Positions 44,543 to 54,110 of a DNA stretch of 64,000 nt are shown piece by piece. The notes below the pieces were generated by a model. It saw only the letters and a list, made by a program, of their open reading frames with translations, was not told the DNA's origin and did no database searches. A program made the translations under genes and the position numbers. Source of the DNA: Pseudomonas helvetica (lineage in GTDB: Bacteria > Pseudomonadota > Gammaproteobacteria > Pseudomonadales > Pseudomonadaceae); the NCBI RefSeq assembly GCF_039908645.1, contig NZ_CP150917.1, positions 308,501-372,500 of the forward strand. Reading direction: 5' to 3'. Position 1 is the stretch's first letter, and each line of letters starts with the position of its first letter.

Positions 44543-45121
44543 CTACGGATGGGCGCCGCACAATTCGGCGGTGGCGCGTACCAGCGCAAGCTCACGCAGC
44601 GGCACTTGGGTCGCGGCTTTATTGGCTTTGGCCAGCCATGACGGGCAGTGCGGATCATTGCGATACGGGGTGAAATCGGCCAATTGCTGCAGCAGGCGTG
44701 TTTGCAGCAGGTCGAGTTGCGGGCGGATCAGGCCAACGAGGTCGGGGCGAGGGTCGTTGGGCGCTTTGCCTTGTGCGTGCCAGTCGGACAAATGCGCGTA
44801 CTGCACTAACTTGTTGGCTTCGATCTGCGCCGAGAAGAACTGCTCAACGGCTTCATTGCTCAATTTATAGTAGGGCGCTTCGGCAATAGCATCGGCAATG
44901 ACTTCACGTTCACGCTGACGGTCCTCGACAGGCTTGCCGCTGTCCCACTTGCTCAGCGCGACTTTGTCAGCAATCACCAGTCGCTCCTGAATGGTGCTGA
45001 GCAGCGGGGCGAGGGCCGCGGGTGCCGGGGTTGGAGCTGGAGCATGAGTGGCAGTGGTGGCAGCGCAGGCAGTGTTGGCGAGCAGGGCGGTGAACAGTGC
45101 AAGGCTCAAACGTAGGTACAT
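44543..45121 (-). CDS. Periplasmic chorismate mutase (AroQ gamma class)
   Basis: 192 residues from ATG 45121; an in-frame ATG six codons up (MKKRRP) is also possible. The signal peptide (LRLSLALFTALLANTACA) and an Ala/Pro/Thr linker precede the helical domain. The active-site pattern is seen in RLVIADKVALSKWDSGKPVEDRQRE and FFSAQIEANKLVQYA, as in secreted AroQ proteins of Pseudomonas and Mycobacterium. It converts chorismate to prephenate in the periplasm, where its physiological purpose is unclear. It lies downstream of glnA on the same strand, after the glnA terminator. Confidence 0.85.
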   Translation of the reverse strand: MYLRLSLALFTALLANTACAATTATHAPAPTPAPAALAPLLSTIQERLVIADKVALSKWDSGKPVEDRQREREVIADAIAEAPYYKLSNEAVEQFFSAQIEANKLVQYAHLSDWHAQGKAPNDPRPDLVGLIRPQLDLLQTRLLQQLADFTPYRNDPHCPSWLAKANKAATQVPLRELALVRATAELCGAHP

Positions 45122-45193
45122 GGGACGTCTCTTCTTCATTCCGTGGAAGGGCATGATGCCTATAACAGTAGGCCTGATAATAAGTGTTCGCCC

Positions 45194-45229
45194 ACAAAAA
45201 AGGCCTCCCGAAGGAGGCCTCTTTTTTGT
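45194..45229 (-). terminator. Terminator of glnA
   Basis: AAAAAAGGCCTCC (45196-45208) pairs with GGAGGCCT...TTTTTT (45213-45227). On the minus strand the T-tract follows the stem, 28 bases beyond the glnA stop. Confidence 0.88.
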
Positions 45230-45256
45230 TACGCCGCTTGCGCGGGCGTTACTGGA

Positions 45257-46663
45257 TCAGCAGCTGTAGTACAGCTCGTATTCCAGTGGGTGTACGAAGG
45301 TGCGTACTTTGATTTCTTCTTCGCTTTTCAGGGCGATGTAAGCGTCGATGAAGTCGTCGCTGAAAACGCCGCCTTTGGTCAGGAACGCACGACCTTTGTC
45401 CAGCTCTTCCAGGGCTTCTTTCAGGCTGCCGCAAACTTGTGGGATCTCTTTCGCCTCTTCAGGCGGCAGGTCGTACAGGTTTTTGTCAGCCGCATCGCCT
45501 GGGTGGATCTTGTTCTGGATGCCGTCCAGGCCAGCCATCAACAGTGCAGCGAAGCCCAGGTACGGGTTGGCTGCCGGATCCGGGAAACGTGCTTCGATAC
45601 GGCGAGCGCGAGGGCTCGACACGTAAGGAATACGGATCGAAGCGGAACGGTTGCGAGCCGAGTAGGCCAGCATTACTGGAGCTTCGAAGCCTGGGACCAG
45701 ACGCTTGTAGGAGTTGGTCGACGGGTTGGTGAAGCCGTTCAGGGCCTTACCGTGCTTGATGATGCCGCCGATGAAGTACAGGGCGGTGTCGGACAGGCCG
45801 GCATAACCTTCGCCAGCGAAGGTGTTCTTGCCATCTTTGGCGATGGACAGGTGAACGTGCATACCCGAACCGTTGTCGCCGTACAGCGGCTTAGGCATGA
45901 AGGTCGCGGTGCGGCCGTATGCATCGGCAACGTTGTGTACGCAGTACTTCAGGGTCTGAACTTCGTCAGCCTTGGCGACCAGGGTGTTGAACTTCACACC
46001 GATTTCGTTCTGGCCGGCAGTCGCCACTTCGTGGTGGTGAACTTCGATGACCAGGCCCATTTCTTCCATGGCGTTGCACATGGAGGTACGGATTTCGTGG
46101 TCGTGGTCGAATGGCGGAACCGGGAAGTAGCCGCCTTTGACGCCTGGACGGTGGCCTTTGTTGCCGCCTTCCACGTCCTGGTCGGACATCCACGAACCTT
46201 GTTCGGAGTAGATCTTGAACATCGAGCCGGAGATGTCGGACTTGAACTTCACTTCGTCGAAGATGAAGAACTCAGGCTCTGGACCGACGAAAACGGTGTC
46301 GCCGATACCGGTGGACTTCAGGTATTCCTCGGCGCGCTTGGCGATGGCACGTGGGTCACGGTCATAGCCTTGCATGGTCGAAGGCTCGATCACGTCGCAA
46401 ACCAGGATCAGGGTCGGCTCTTCGGTGAACGGGTCCAGGACGGCAGTGGTGTCGTCCGGCATCAGGATCATGTCGGAAGCTTCGATGCCTTTCCAGCCAG
46501 CAATGGAGGAACCGTCGAACATTTTGCCTTCTTCGAAGAAAGCTTCATCCAGCGCATCGCGAGCCGGCATGGTCACGTGGTGCTGAGTGCCTTTTGTGTC
46601 CGTGAAGCGCAGATCAATCCACTTGACGTCATGATCTTTGATGAGTTGAACCGACTTCGACAT
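45257..46663 (-). CDS. glnA: Glutamine synthetase type I
   Basis: A 468-residue GSI-beta enzyme. Metal and substrate motifs include [44 protein letters not shown] and [13 protein letters not shown]. The adenylylation tyrosine lies in [10 protein letters not shown], so activity is controlled by GlnE. It makes glutamine from glutamate and ammonia. A sigma-54-like promoter and NtrC-like sites precede it, consistent with nitrogen control by the nearby ntrBC. Confidence 0.98.
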   Translation of the reverse strand: MSKSVQLIKDHDVKWIDLRFTDTKGTQHHVTMPARDALDEAFFEEGKMFDGSSIAGWKGIEASDMILMPDDTTAVLDPFTEEPTLILVCDVIEPSTMQGYDRDPRAIAKRAEEYLKSTGIGDTVFVGPEPEFFIFDEVKFKSDISGSMFKIYSEQGSWMSDQDVEGGNKGHRPGVKGGYFPVPPFDHDHEIRTSMCNAMEEMGLVIEVHHHEVATAGQNEIGVKFNTLVAKADEVQTLKYCVHNVADAYGRTATFMPKPLYGDNGSGMHVHLSIAKDGKNTFAGEGYAGLSDTALYFIGGIIKHGKALNGFTNPSTNSYKRLVPGFEAPVMLAYSARNRSASIRIPYVSSPRARRIEARFPDPAANPYLGFAALLMAGLDGIQNKIHPGDAADKNLYDLPPEEAKEIPQVCGSLKEALEELDKGRAFLTKGGVFSDDFIDAYIALKSEEEIKVRTFVHPLEYELYYSC

Positions 46664-46761
46664 AGTGTCCTCCGGGTGGCTTCGGGCTTAGTAATGGATG
46701 CCCTTAGAATGTGGGTGATGCCGGCGCGAATACTCTGCCTTGGCAACCTGCCTCACAAGGG

Positions 46762-46777
46762 AGCAAATTGCATGCCA
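46762..46777 (-). promoter_or_regulatory. glnA: Sigma-54 promoter of glnA
   Basis: On the minus strand it reads TGGCATGCAATTTGCT, with GG and GC dinucleotides twelve bases apart, matching TGGCAC-N5-TTGC at all but one key base. It lies about 100 bp upstream of the glnA ATG. Confidence 0.72.
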
Positions 46778-46809
46778 GTGCCCCGACTTGGGTTAATTGC
46801 CCCAATATC

Positions 46810-46897
46810 ACGCTTATAAAGGTGCAAGGCGCTTTAAAACAGGAAATATCGCCCTTTAATGTAGCGCTCAATTTCATAAATGACCTGTTTTGGTGCA
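46810..46897. promoter_or_regulatory. NtrC-like sites upstream of glnA
   Basis: TGACCTGTTTTGGTGCA (46881-46897) has a perfect right half and a partial left half of the NtrC site. A second GGTGCA half-site lies at 46821-46826. Both are upstream of the sigma-54 element at enhancer distances. This 330-bp gap also holds the promoter of the divergent thiI gene. Confidence 0.45.
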
Positions 46898-46993
46898 TTG
46901 AAAACCTTCTGCACATTAACTGGTTAAACCTTGAGCAATTTCCGCTATAATCCGCGCCCCCCTTTTTCGGCTGGCCCTGCGCGCGCTGTTTTC

Positions 46994-48448
46994 ATGAAAC
47001 TAATCGTAAAAGTCTTCCCCGAGATCACCATCAAGAGCCGCCCGGTACGGACGCGTTTCATCCGTCAATTGGCCAAGAACATCCGTGCTGTGCTCCGCGA
47101 CCTGGACCCGGCCGTGGTGGTGAACGGCGTGTGGGACAACCTCGAGCTGGAAACGCACGTCAGTGACCCCAAGGCCTTGAAGGACATGACCGAGCGCCTG
47201 AGCTGCATGCCGGGCATCGCGCATTTCCTGCAGGTCGACGAGTACCCGCTGGGCGACTTCGACGACATCGTTGCCAAGTGCAAGCAGCACTATGGTGATT
47301 CGCTGGCCGGGAAGATCTTTTCGGTGCGCTGCAAGCGTGCCGGCAAGCACGAATTCAGCTCGATGGACGTCGAGAAATACGTCGGCAGCCAGCTGCGTCG
47401 TCAGTGCGGCGCCGCCGGGATTTCGCTTAAACAGCCTGAAATCGAAGTTCGCATCGAAATTCGCGACAAACGGTTGTTCGTGATTCACAGCCAGCACAAC
47501 AGCATCGGCGGCTACCCGCTCGGCGCGCTGGAACAGACCCTGGTGCTGATGTCCGGCGGTTTCGATTCCACCGTCGCGGCTTACCAGATCATGCGCCGCG
47601 GGCTGATGGCCCACTTCTGCTTCTTCAATCTCGGCGGGCGTGCCCACGAATTGGGCGTAATGGAAGTCGCGCATTTCATCTGGAAGAAGTACGGCAGCTC
47701 CCAGCGCGTGTTATTTGTCAGTGTGCCGTTCGAGGAAGTGCTGGGAGAAATTCTCGGCAAAGTCGATAACAGTCATATGGGCGTAGTATTGAAGCGTATG
47801 ATGTTGCGCGCTGCGTCCCGGATCGCGGATCGACTGGACATCGAGGCACTGGTCACCGGCGAAGCGATTTCCCAGGTTTCCAGCCAGACGCTGCCGAACC
47901 TGTCGGTGATCGACTGCGTGACCGACAAGCTGGTGTTGCGTCCGCTGATCGCCAGTCACAAGCAGGACATCATCGACCTGGCCAACGAAATCGGCACCGC
48001 CGATTTCGCCAAGCACATGCCGGAGTACTGCGGGGTCATTTCGGTGAACCCCAAGACCCACGCCAAGCGTCCGCGCGTGGAGCATGAAGAGAAAGAATTC
48101 GATATGGCAGTGCTCGAGCGTGCGCTCGAGAACGCCAAGCTGGTGCCGATCGATCGGGTGATCGACGAATTGGGCCAGGATGTGCAGGTTGAAGAAGTCA
48201 GTGAGGCGCTGGCCGGTCAGATCATCATCGACATCCGTCACCCGGATGCCGCCGAAGACGACCCGCTGGAGCTTGCTGGTATCGAGGTACAAGCGATGCC
48301 GTTTTATGCTCTGAACGCTCGTTTCAAGGAACTGGACCCTACTCGCCAGTACCTGCTGTATTGCGACAAAGGCGTGATGAGTCGCCTGCATGCCCACCAT
48401 TTGCTCAGTGAGGGGCATGCCAATGTGCGCGTTTATCGACCGAGCTAA
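46994..48448 (+). CDS. thiI: tRNA 4-thiouridine synthase / thiamine sulfurtransferase ThiI
   Basis: The start at 46994 gives 484 residues ([18 protein letters not shown]). It has an N-terminal ferredoxin-like/THUMP region, the PP-loop [14 protein letters not shown] near residue 185, and a C-terminal rhodanese domain with the active cysteine in [11 protein letters not shown]. This full-length form carries out s4U8 modification of tRNA, and its rhodanese domain also serves thiazole synthesis. It diverges from glnA. Confidence 0.97.
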   Translation: MKLIVKVFPEITIKSRPVRTRFIRQLAKNIRAVLRDLDPAVVVNGVWDNLELETHVSDPKALKDMTERLSCMPGIAHFLQVDEYPLGDFDDIVAKCKQHYGDSLAGKIFSVRCKRAGKHEFSSMDVEKYVGSQLRRQCGAAGISLKQPEIEVRIEIRDKRLFVIHSQHNSIGGYPLGALEQTLVLMSGGFDSTVAAYQIMRRGLMAHFCFFNLGGRAHELGVMEVAHFIWKKYGSSQRVLFVSVPFEEVLGEILGKVDNSHMGVVLKRMMLRAASRIADRLDIEALVTGEAISQVSSQTLPNLSVIDCVTDKLVLRPLIASHKQDIIDLANEIGTADFAKHMPEYCGVISVNPKTHAKRPRVEHEEKEFDMAVLERALENAKLVPIDRVIDELGQDVQVEEVSEALAGQIIIDIRHPDAAEDDPLELAGIEVQAMPFYALNARFKELDPTRQYLLYCDKGVMSRLHAHHLLSEGHANVRVYRPS

Positions 48449-48587
48449 GAGCCCGGGGCTGTTTGCCTGTGGCCTGCGTCACCGGCCCCCCGACGCCGCC
48501 GTCAAGCTGTAACGGCAAGGCCTGACTCTACTGTAAATCGCTGCCAAGACTTGTCAGCACACCGAATCCTCTGATCGAGATACACAA

Positions 48588-50408
48588 GTGATCGAAAATC
48601 TACGCAACATCGCCATCATTGCTCACGTTGACCATGGTAAGACCACCCTGGTAGACAAGCTCTTGCGTCAATCCGGCACCCTGGAGCGCAACGAGCTCAA
48701 CGACGAGCGCGTGATGGACTCCAACGACCAGGAGAAAGAGCGCGGTATTACCATTCTGGCGAAAAACACCGCCATCAACTGGAACGGCTACCACATCAAC
48801 ATCGTGGACACCCCGGGCCACGCCGACTTCGGCGGTGAAGTTGAACGCGTAATGTCGATGGTTGACTCCGTTCTGCTGCTGGTTGACGCTCAAGACGGCC
48901 CTATGCCGCAAACCCGTTTCGTGACCAAGAAGGCCTTCGAAGCCGGCCTGCGTCCGATCGTGTGCATCAACAAGGTTGACCGTCCAGGCGCACGTCCGGA
49001 CTGGGTTCTGGACCAGATCTTCGACCTGTTCGACAACCTGGGTGCTACCGAAGAACAGCTGGACTTCCAAGTCGTCTACGCTTCGGCCCTGAACGGTATT
49101 GCCGGTCTGGACCACACCGACATGGCTGAAGACATGACCCCGCTGTACCAGGCGATTGTTGACCACGTTCCAGCTCCAAAAGTTGACCGTGACGGTCCAT
49201 TCCAGATGCAAATCTCGGCACTGGACTACAACAGCTTCCTGGGTGTTATCGGCGTTGGCCGTATCGCTCGTGGTCGCGTCAAGCCGAACACTCCGGTCGT
49301 GGCTATCGGCGCCGACGGCAAGAAGCGTAACGGTCGTATCCTGAAGCTGATGGGTCACCACGGTCTGCACCGTATCGACGTTGAAGAAGCTGCGGCAGGC
49401 GACATCGTGTGCATCAGCGGTATGGACTCGCTGTTCATCTCCGACACCCTGTGCCACCCGGACACTGTCGAGGCGATGAAGCCTCTGACCGTTGACGAGC
49501 CAACCGTTTCCATGACCTTCCAGGTAAACGACTCGCCTTTCTGCGGTAAAGAAGGCAAGTTCGTGACTTCCCGTAACATCAAGGAACGTCTGGACAAAGA
49601 GCTGCTGTACAACGTTGCACTGCGCGTTGAAGAAGGCGACTCGGCTGACAAGTTCAAGGTTTCCGGCCGTGGTGAGCTGCACCTCTCGGTACTGATCGAA
49701 ACCATGCGTCGCGAAGGCTTCGAAATGGGCGTTGGTCGTCCGGAAGTGATCATCCGTCAGGTTGACGGCGTGAAGCAGGAACCGTTCGAAAACGTCACCA
49801 TCGACACCCCTGAAGAATCCCAGGGCAAGGTCATGGAAGAGATGGGCCTGCGTAAAGGCGACCTGACCAACATGGTGCCGGATGGCAAAGGCCGTGTTCG
49901 TCTGGAATACAACATCCCTGCTCGCGGTCTGATCGGTTTCCGTAACCAGTTCCTGACCCTGACCAACGGTGCTGGCATCCTGACCTCGATCTTCGATCGC
50001 TACGACACCATGAAGTCCGGCGACATGTCCGGCCGTCAGAACGGTGTTCTGGTATCGGTAGAAACCGGCAAGGCGCTGACCTACTCCCTGGAAACCCTGC
50101 AGGCGCGTGGCAAGCTGTTCGTTGAACACGGTCAAGAGATCTACAACGGTCAGATCGTTGGTCTGAACAGCCGTGACAACGACATGGGCGTCAACCCAAC
50201 CAAAGGCAAGAAGCTCGACAACATGCGTGCTTCGGGTAAAGACGAAACCATCGCCCTGGTTCCACCTGTTCGCTTCACCCTGGAACAGGCTCTGGAATTC
50301 ATCCAGGACGACGAGCTGTGCGAAGTGACACCTAAGTCGATCCGCCTGCGTAAGAAGATCCTGGACGAAGGCGAGCGTACCCGCGCTGCCAAGAAAGCCA
50401 AGAACTGA
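48588..50408 (+). CDS. typA: Translational GTPase TypA/BipA
   Basis: A 606-residue GTPase starting with GTG. G motifs are [29 protein letters not shown] and NKVDRPGAR; the C-terminal half has the TypA-specific domain ([20 protein letters not shown]). It binds ribosomes and is needed for growth at low temperature or under stress. The GTG start is supported by the conserved [18 protein letters not shown]-terminus. A strong terminator follows. Confidence 0.97.
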   Translation: MIENLRNIAIIAHVDHGKTTLVDKLLRQSGTLERNELNDERVMDSNDQEKERGITILAKNTAINWNGYHINIVDTPGHADFGGEVERVMSMVDSVLLLVDAQDGPMPQTRFVTKKAFEAGLRPIVCINKVDRPGARPDWVLDQIFDLFDNLGATEEQLDFQVVYASALNGIAGLDHTDMAEDMTPLYQAIVDHVPAPKVDRDGPFQMQISALDYNSFLGVIGVGRIARGRVKPNTPVVAIGADGKKRNGRILKLMGHHGLHRIDVEEAAAGDIVCISGMDSLFISDTLCHPDTVEAMKPLTVDEPTVSMTFQVNDSPFCGKEGKFVTSRNIKERLDKELLYNVALRVEEGDSADKFKVSGRGELHLSVLIETMRREGFEMGVGRPEVIIRQVDGVKQEPFENVTIDTPEESQGKVMEEMGLRKGDLTNMVPDGKGRVRLEYNIPARGLIGFRNQFLTLTNGAGILTSIFDRYDTMKSGDMSGRQNGVLVSVETGKALTYSLETLQARGKLFVEHGQEIYNGQIVGLNSRDNDMGVNPTKGKKLDNMRASGKDETIALVPPVRFTLEQALEFIQDDELCEVTPKSIRLRKKILDEGERTRAAKKAKN

Positions 50409-50426
50409 GTTAACTCAGGCTGAATG

Positions 50427-50465
50427 AAAACGCCCCCGGTCGAAAGGCCGGGGGCGTTTTTGTTT
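50427..50465 (+). terminator. Terminator of typA
   Basis: AAAACGCCCCCGG (50427-50439) pairs exactly with CCGGGGGCGTTTT (50448-50460), followed by TGTTT. Confidence 0.92.
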
Positions 50466-50492
50466 GTCTGCCTGTAGCAGCTGTCGAGCCTG

Positions 50493-50598
50493 CGAGGCTG
50501 CGTTCGGCTGCGCAGCAGTCGTAGTCCGGTAAATATGGTGTATCTGATGCACTGCGGTGTTTGAATTCACGACTGCTGCGCAGCCGAACGCAGCCTCG
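50493..50598. repeat. REP-type inverted repeat, 30-bp perfect arms
   Basis: Arms at 50493-50522 (starting CGAGGCTGCGTTCGGCTGCG) and 50569-50598 are exact reverse complements with a 46-bp spacer. The palindrome extends outward imperfectly to GTAGCAGCTG / CAGCTGCTAC. A relative lies at 53909-54039. Confidence 0.9.
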
Positions 50599-50625
50599 GC
50601 AGCTGCTACGAAATAGTGGCTTTGA

Positions 50626-51063
50626 TCAGAACTTGTCGAGGGTCCGCGGATTGCTCTCGCGCACGACTTCTTTCGGCTTGTACGCGCAATACCCAGGCCG
50701 CGGACCGATTTTCGGGTGGTTGCGGCAAGTATCCGGGCGCTTTTCATAAATAGTGCACAAACGGCTCTTACGATCCAGATACAGGCAATCGTTGTTGCTC
50801 ATGCGTTGGAGCGTGAAGATCTCGGACTTCTGGTTGTAGCGCTCGACAATCCCTTCCTTCTGCAAGCGCTTGGCGATGTTCTTGGGTGGATCGCCCAGTT
50901 CGAATTCGTCGACGATACCGATGCGGATCAGGTCTTTGATCTTGACCTCGACCGGCAGCGTGCAGCAGCTGGACGCGCACGAGCCGCACATCGGGGCGGA
51001 GTACTTGGCCCAGGTATCGAGACGGTCGATCTCCGCGGCGGCGATCAGGTTCGGCTTCATCAT
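50626..51063 (-). CDS. YkgJ family cysteine cluster protein
   Basis: A 145-residue protein with eight or so cysteines grouped as in the zinc/iron-chelating YkgJ family: CGSCASSCC near residue 26-34, then DCLYLD, LCTIYEKRPDTCRNHP and GYCAY. These are thought to bind a metal ion or Fe-S cluster. Function is unknown. Two adjacent ATGs (51063 and 51060) are possible starts. Confidence 0.9.
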   Translation of the reverse strand: MMKPNLIAAAEIDRLDTWAKYSAPMCGSCASSCCTLPVEVKIKDLIRIGIVDEFELGDPPKNIAKRLQKEGIVERYNQKSEIFTLQRMSNNDCLYLDRKSRLCTIYEKRPDTCRNHPKIGPRPGYCAYKPKEVVRESNPRTLDKF

Positions 51064-51316
51064 GTGGAATTACCAGCGTGCATCAGGGCGCGCGATCATA
51101 CCGGGACTGGTGATTTTTTGAACGACCATTTGCCGGTTTTTTTATGGCTACACTGAATTTTTCGAGGGAACGGCATGGCATCTGCATCTTTTCAACGTGT
51201 ATCGGCAAGGGGATAGGCTCGATTCAGGCGATTAAAAAAAACGCCGAACGAGTGCATTTATCTCATGTCAGACCGACTAGGCTCAGTCAATTTCATGCTC
51301 GTCCGAGGTCCTATCG

Positions 51317-53767
51317 ATGACTCAAGAACCACTAGTTCGCGAAGCTGAAGTGGCCGCATTTCGCGACGCCGTATTGACCAAACTTACCTATGCAGTGGGC
51401 AAGGATCCGGATCACGCCTTTGACCATGACTGGTTCGAAGCCATTGCCCTGGCGGCGCGTGATCACATGGTCGAGCACTGGATGGACCACACGCGGCAGA
51501 TCTACCGCAAAGGCCAGAAGCGCGTTTACTACCTCTCGCTGGAATTCCTCATCGGCCGCCTGCTCTACGACAGCCTGAGCAACCTTGGCCTGCTCGACGT
51601 GGCTCGTGAAGCGCTGACCGAGCTGGGCGTCGACCTTGAACGCATACGCCTGCTGGAGCCGGACGCCGCACTGGGTAACGGCGGCCTCGGTCGCCTGGCA
51701 GCGTGTTTCATGGAAAGCATGTCGACGCTCGGCATCGCCGGCCATGGCTACGGTATTCGTTATGAACACGGGTTGTTCCGCCAGGCGGTTGTCGATGGCT
51801 GGCAGCAGGAGCAAACCGAAAACTGGCTGGATTTCGGCAACCCCTGGGAATTCGAGCGGCCGGAAGTGGCTTACCCGATCGGCTTTGGCGGCAGCGTTGA
51901 AACCGTGACCGATGAGACCGGCAGCTCCAAACAAGTCTGGTCGCCGGCGGAAACCGTTCGAGCGATTGCTTACGACACGCCAGTCGTCGGCTGGCGTGGC
52001 GCTAGCGTCAACACCTTGCGCCTCTGGCGTGCACGCGCCATGGAGGATTTGCACCTGGAGCGCTTCAACGCCGGCGACCACTTGGGTGCGGTGGCCGAAG
52101 TGGCCCGCGCGGAAAGCATCTCCCGCGTGCTCTATCCCGCCGACAGCACCGAGGCCGGTCAGGAACTGCGGCTGCGTCAGGAGTACTTCTTCGTCGCGGC
52201 GTCCTTGCAGGATCTGCTGCGCCGTCACCGCAATATGCACACCTCGGTGCTGACCCTGGGCGATCACGCAGCGATCCAGCTCAACGACACGCACCCCTCG
52301 ATCGCCGTGGCCGAATTGATGCGGCAACTGGTCGATGTGTACGACGTGGCGTGGGACGCGGCCTGGCAGATCACCGTCGATACGCTTTCCTACACCAACC
52401 ACACACTCTTGCCCGAAGCGCTGGAAACCTGGCCAGTCGGTTTGATGGAGCGGATGCTGCCACGGCACATGCAGATCATCTATTTGATCAACGCCCATCA
52501 CATCGATTCGCTGCGCGCCAAAGGCATGCATGACTTTGACGTATTGCGCGCGGTGTCGCTGATCGAGGAAGACAACGGTCGCCGGGTGCGCATGGGCAAC
52601 TTGGCGTTTCTGGGTTCCCACAGTGTCAATGGCGTGTCCGCCCTGCACACCCAGCTGATGCGCAGCACGGTGTTTTCCGAGCTGCACAAGCTGTATCCGG
52701 AGCGAATCAACAACAAGACCAACGGCATTACGTTCCGCCGCTGGCTCTATCAGGCCAACCCGGAACTGACCTCGATGATGGTCGATGCGCTGGGCCCGGA
52801 TCTGTTGGATAACCCGGAACAGAAACTGATCGGCCTGGAGCCGTTTGCCGAGAAAGCGGCATTCCGCAACAAGTTCGCCGAGCAGCGCTTGCACAGTAAA
52901 AAAGCCTTGGCCTATCTGATTCATGAACGATTGGGGATCGCGGTCAATCCGGCGGCAATGTTCGACGTGCAGGTCAAACGGATTCACGAGTACAAGCGCC
53001 AGTTGCTCAACCTGATGCACACCGTGGCGCTGTATCAGGCGATCCGCGCCGAGCCGGAAGTCGATTGGGTGCCGCGGGTGAAGATCTTTGCCGGCAAAGC
53101 TGCCGCGAGTTATCACCAGGCCAAGCTGATCATCAAACTGACCAACGACATCGCTCGGGTGGTCAACAATGACCCGACGGTGCGCGGCTTGCTGAAAGTG
53201 GTGTTCTTGCCCAACTACAACGTCAGCCTGGCGGAGAGCATCATTCCGGCGGCCGACCTGTCGGAGCAGATATCCACGGCTGGCTTTGAGGCTTCCGGTA
53301 CCAGCAACATGAAGTTTGGCCTCAATGGCGCGCTGACCATCGGCACCCTGGACGGTGCCAACGTGGAAATGAGCGAGCGCATTGGCGTCGAGCACATGTT
53401 CATTTTCGGACTGACCGCGCAGCAGGTTGAGGCGCGCAAGCAGAATCACGAGTTCTATGCCGCACCGGACATCGCCGCCTCCCGTCGATTGGGGGATGTA
53501 CTGCAAGCGATTCGTGGCGGTGTGTTCTCGCCCGATGAGCCGTCGCGTTACACCGGGTTGATCGATTCGTTGATCGAATATGACCGCTTCCTGGTCTGCG
53601 CCGACTTCGATTCCTACTGGAATGCCCAGGTGCGGGTTGAAGAGCATTGGCACGACTCGAAGGAGTGGTGGCGCTCGGCGGTGCTCAACAGCGCGCGCAT
53701 GGGCTGGTTCTCGTCCGACCGGACCATCCGCGAGTACGCCACGGATATCTGGAAAGCGCTGGAGTAA
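51317..53767 (+). CDS. glgP: Glycogen/starch/alpha-glucan phosphorylase
   Basis: An 816-residue enzyme. The glycosyltransferase-35 signatures include LGNGGLGRLAACF, NPWEF, the phosphate/PLP region KRIHEYKRQLLN and EASGTSNMKFGLNGALTIGT, whose lysine carries PLP. It releases glucose-1-phosphate from alpha-glucans. No other glycogen genes are in this window. The ATG at 51317 has a weak ribosome site (GAGGTC). Confidence 0.95.
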   Translation: MTQEPLVREAEVAAFRDAVLTKLTYAVGKDPDHAFDHDWFEAIALAARDHMVEHWMDHTRQIYRKGQKRVYYLSLEFLIGRLLYDSLSNLGLLDVAREALTELGVDLERIRLLEPDAALGNGGLGRLAACFMESMSTLGIAGHGYGIRYEHGLFRQAVVDGWQQEQTENWLDFGNPWEFERPEVAYPIGFGGSVETVTDETGSSKQVWSPAETVRAIAYDTPVVGWRGASVNTLRLWRARAMEDLHLERFNAGDHLGAVAEVARAESISRVLYPADSTEAGQELRLRQEYFFVAASLQDLLRRHRNMHTSVLTLGDHAAIQLNDTHPSIAVAELMRQLVDVYDVAWDAAWQITVDTLSYTNHTLLPEALETWPVGLMERMLPRHMQIIYLINAHHIDSLRAKGMHDFDVLRAVSLIEEDNGRRVRMGNLAFLGSHSVNGVSALHTQLMRSTVFSELHKLYPERINNKTNGITFRRWLYQANPELTSMMVDALGPDLLDNPEQKLIGLEPFAEKAAFRNKFAEQRLHSKKALAYLIHERLGIAVNPAAMFDVQVKRIHEYKRQLLNLMHTVALYQAIRAEPEVDWVPRVKIFAGKAAASYHQAKLIIKLTNDIARVVNNDPTVRGLLKVVFLPNYNVSLAESIIPAADLSEQISTAGFEASGTSNMKFGLNGALTIGTLDGANVEMSERIGVEHMFIFGLTAQQVEARKQNHEFYAAPDIAASRRLGDVLQAIRGGVFSPDEPSRYTGLIDSLIEYDRFLVCADFDSYWNAQVRVEEHWHDSKEWWRSAVLNSARMGWFSSDRTIREYATDIWKALE

Positions 53768-54110
53768 CTTTTAGCAATAATTGCGAGCAAGGCCCAGCGG
53801 TTGTAGGGCCGGATCGATATACTAGGCAGCAGTTTTACCGGGCCATGAGTGGCTCGGATCTGTCCGTCTGTGCGTTTGGTATCTGCCCTGTCAGGTTGGA
53901 ACACCGTCCGTAGCAGCTGGCGTAGCCTGCGTTCGAGCGCGCAGCGGTCGTAAATGCCATACCTCGTTTCTGAAGAGAGACTGAGGTGTCTGGATTGCGA
54001 CTGCTTCGCAGCCGAACGCAGGTTTCGCCAGCTGCTACGAAGAGCAGTGTTTTCAATGGTAGATATGCTCGGTTTCAACGGACTGTGGGAACCGCTTAGG
54101 GATATCGACC
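53768..54110. repeat. Intergenic region with a REP-type palindrome (53909-54039)
   Basis: The gap between glgP and the DUF2339 gene is filled mainly by an inverted repeat: arms 53909-53935 and 54013-54039 match at 24 of 27 positions (CGTAGCAGCTGGCG... CCTGCGTTCG). It is related to the element at 50493-50598. No gene is seen. Confidence 0.85.

Noticed and set aside
45143..46819. 558-codon plus-strand ORF over glnA
   Set aside because: It is an antisense shadow created by the strong codon bias of glnA, with no family features.
51332..53653. 773-codon minus-strand ORF over glgP
   Set aside because: It is an antisense shadow of the phosphorylase gene, rich in His, Gln and Arg as expected from reversed GC-rich codons.
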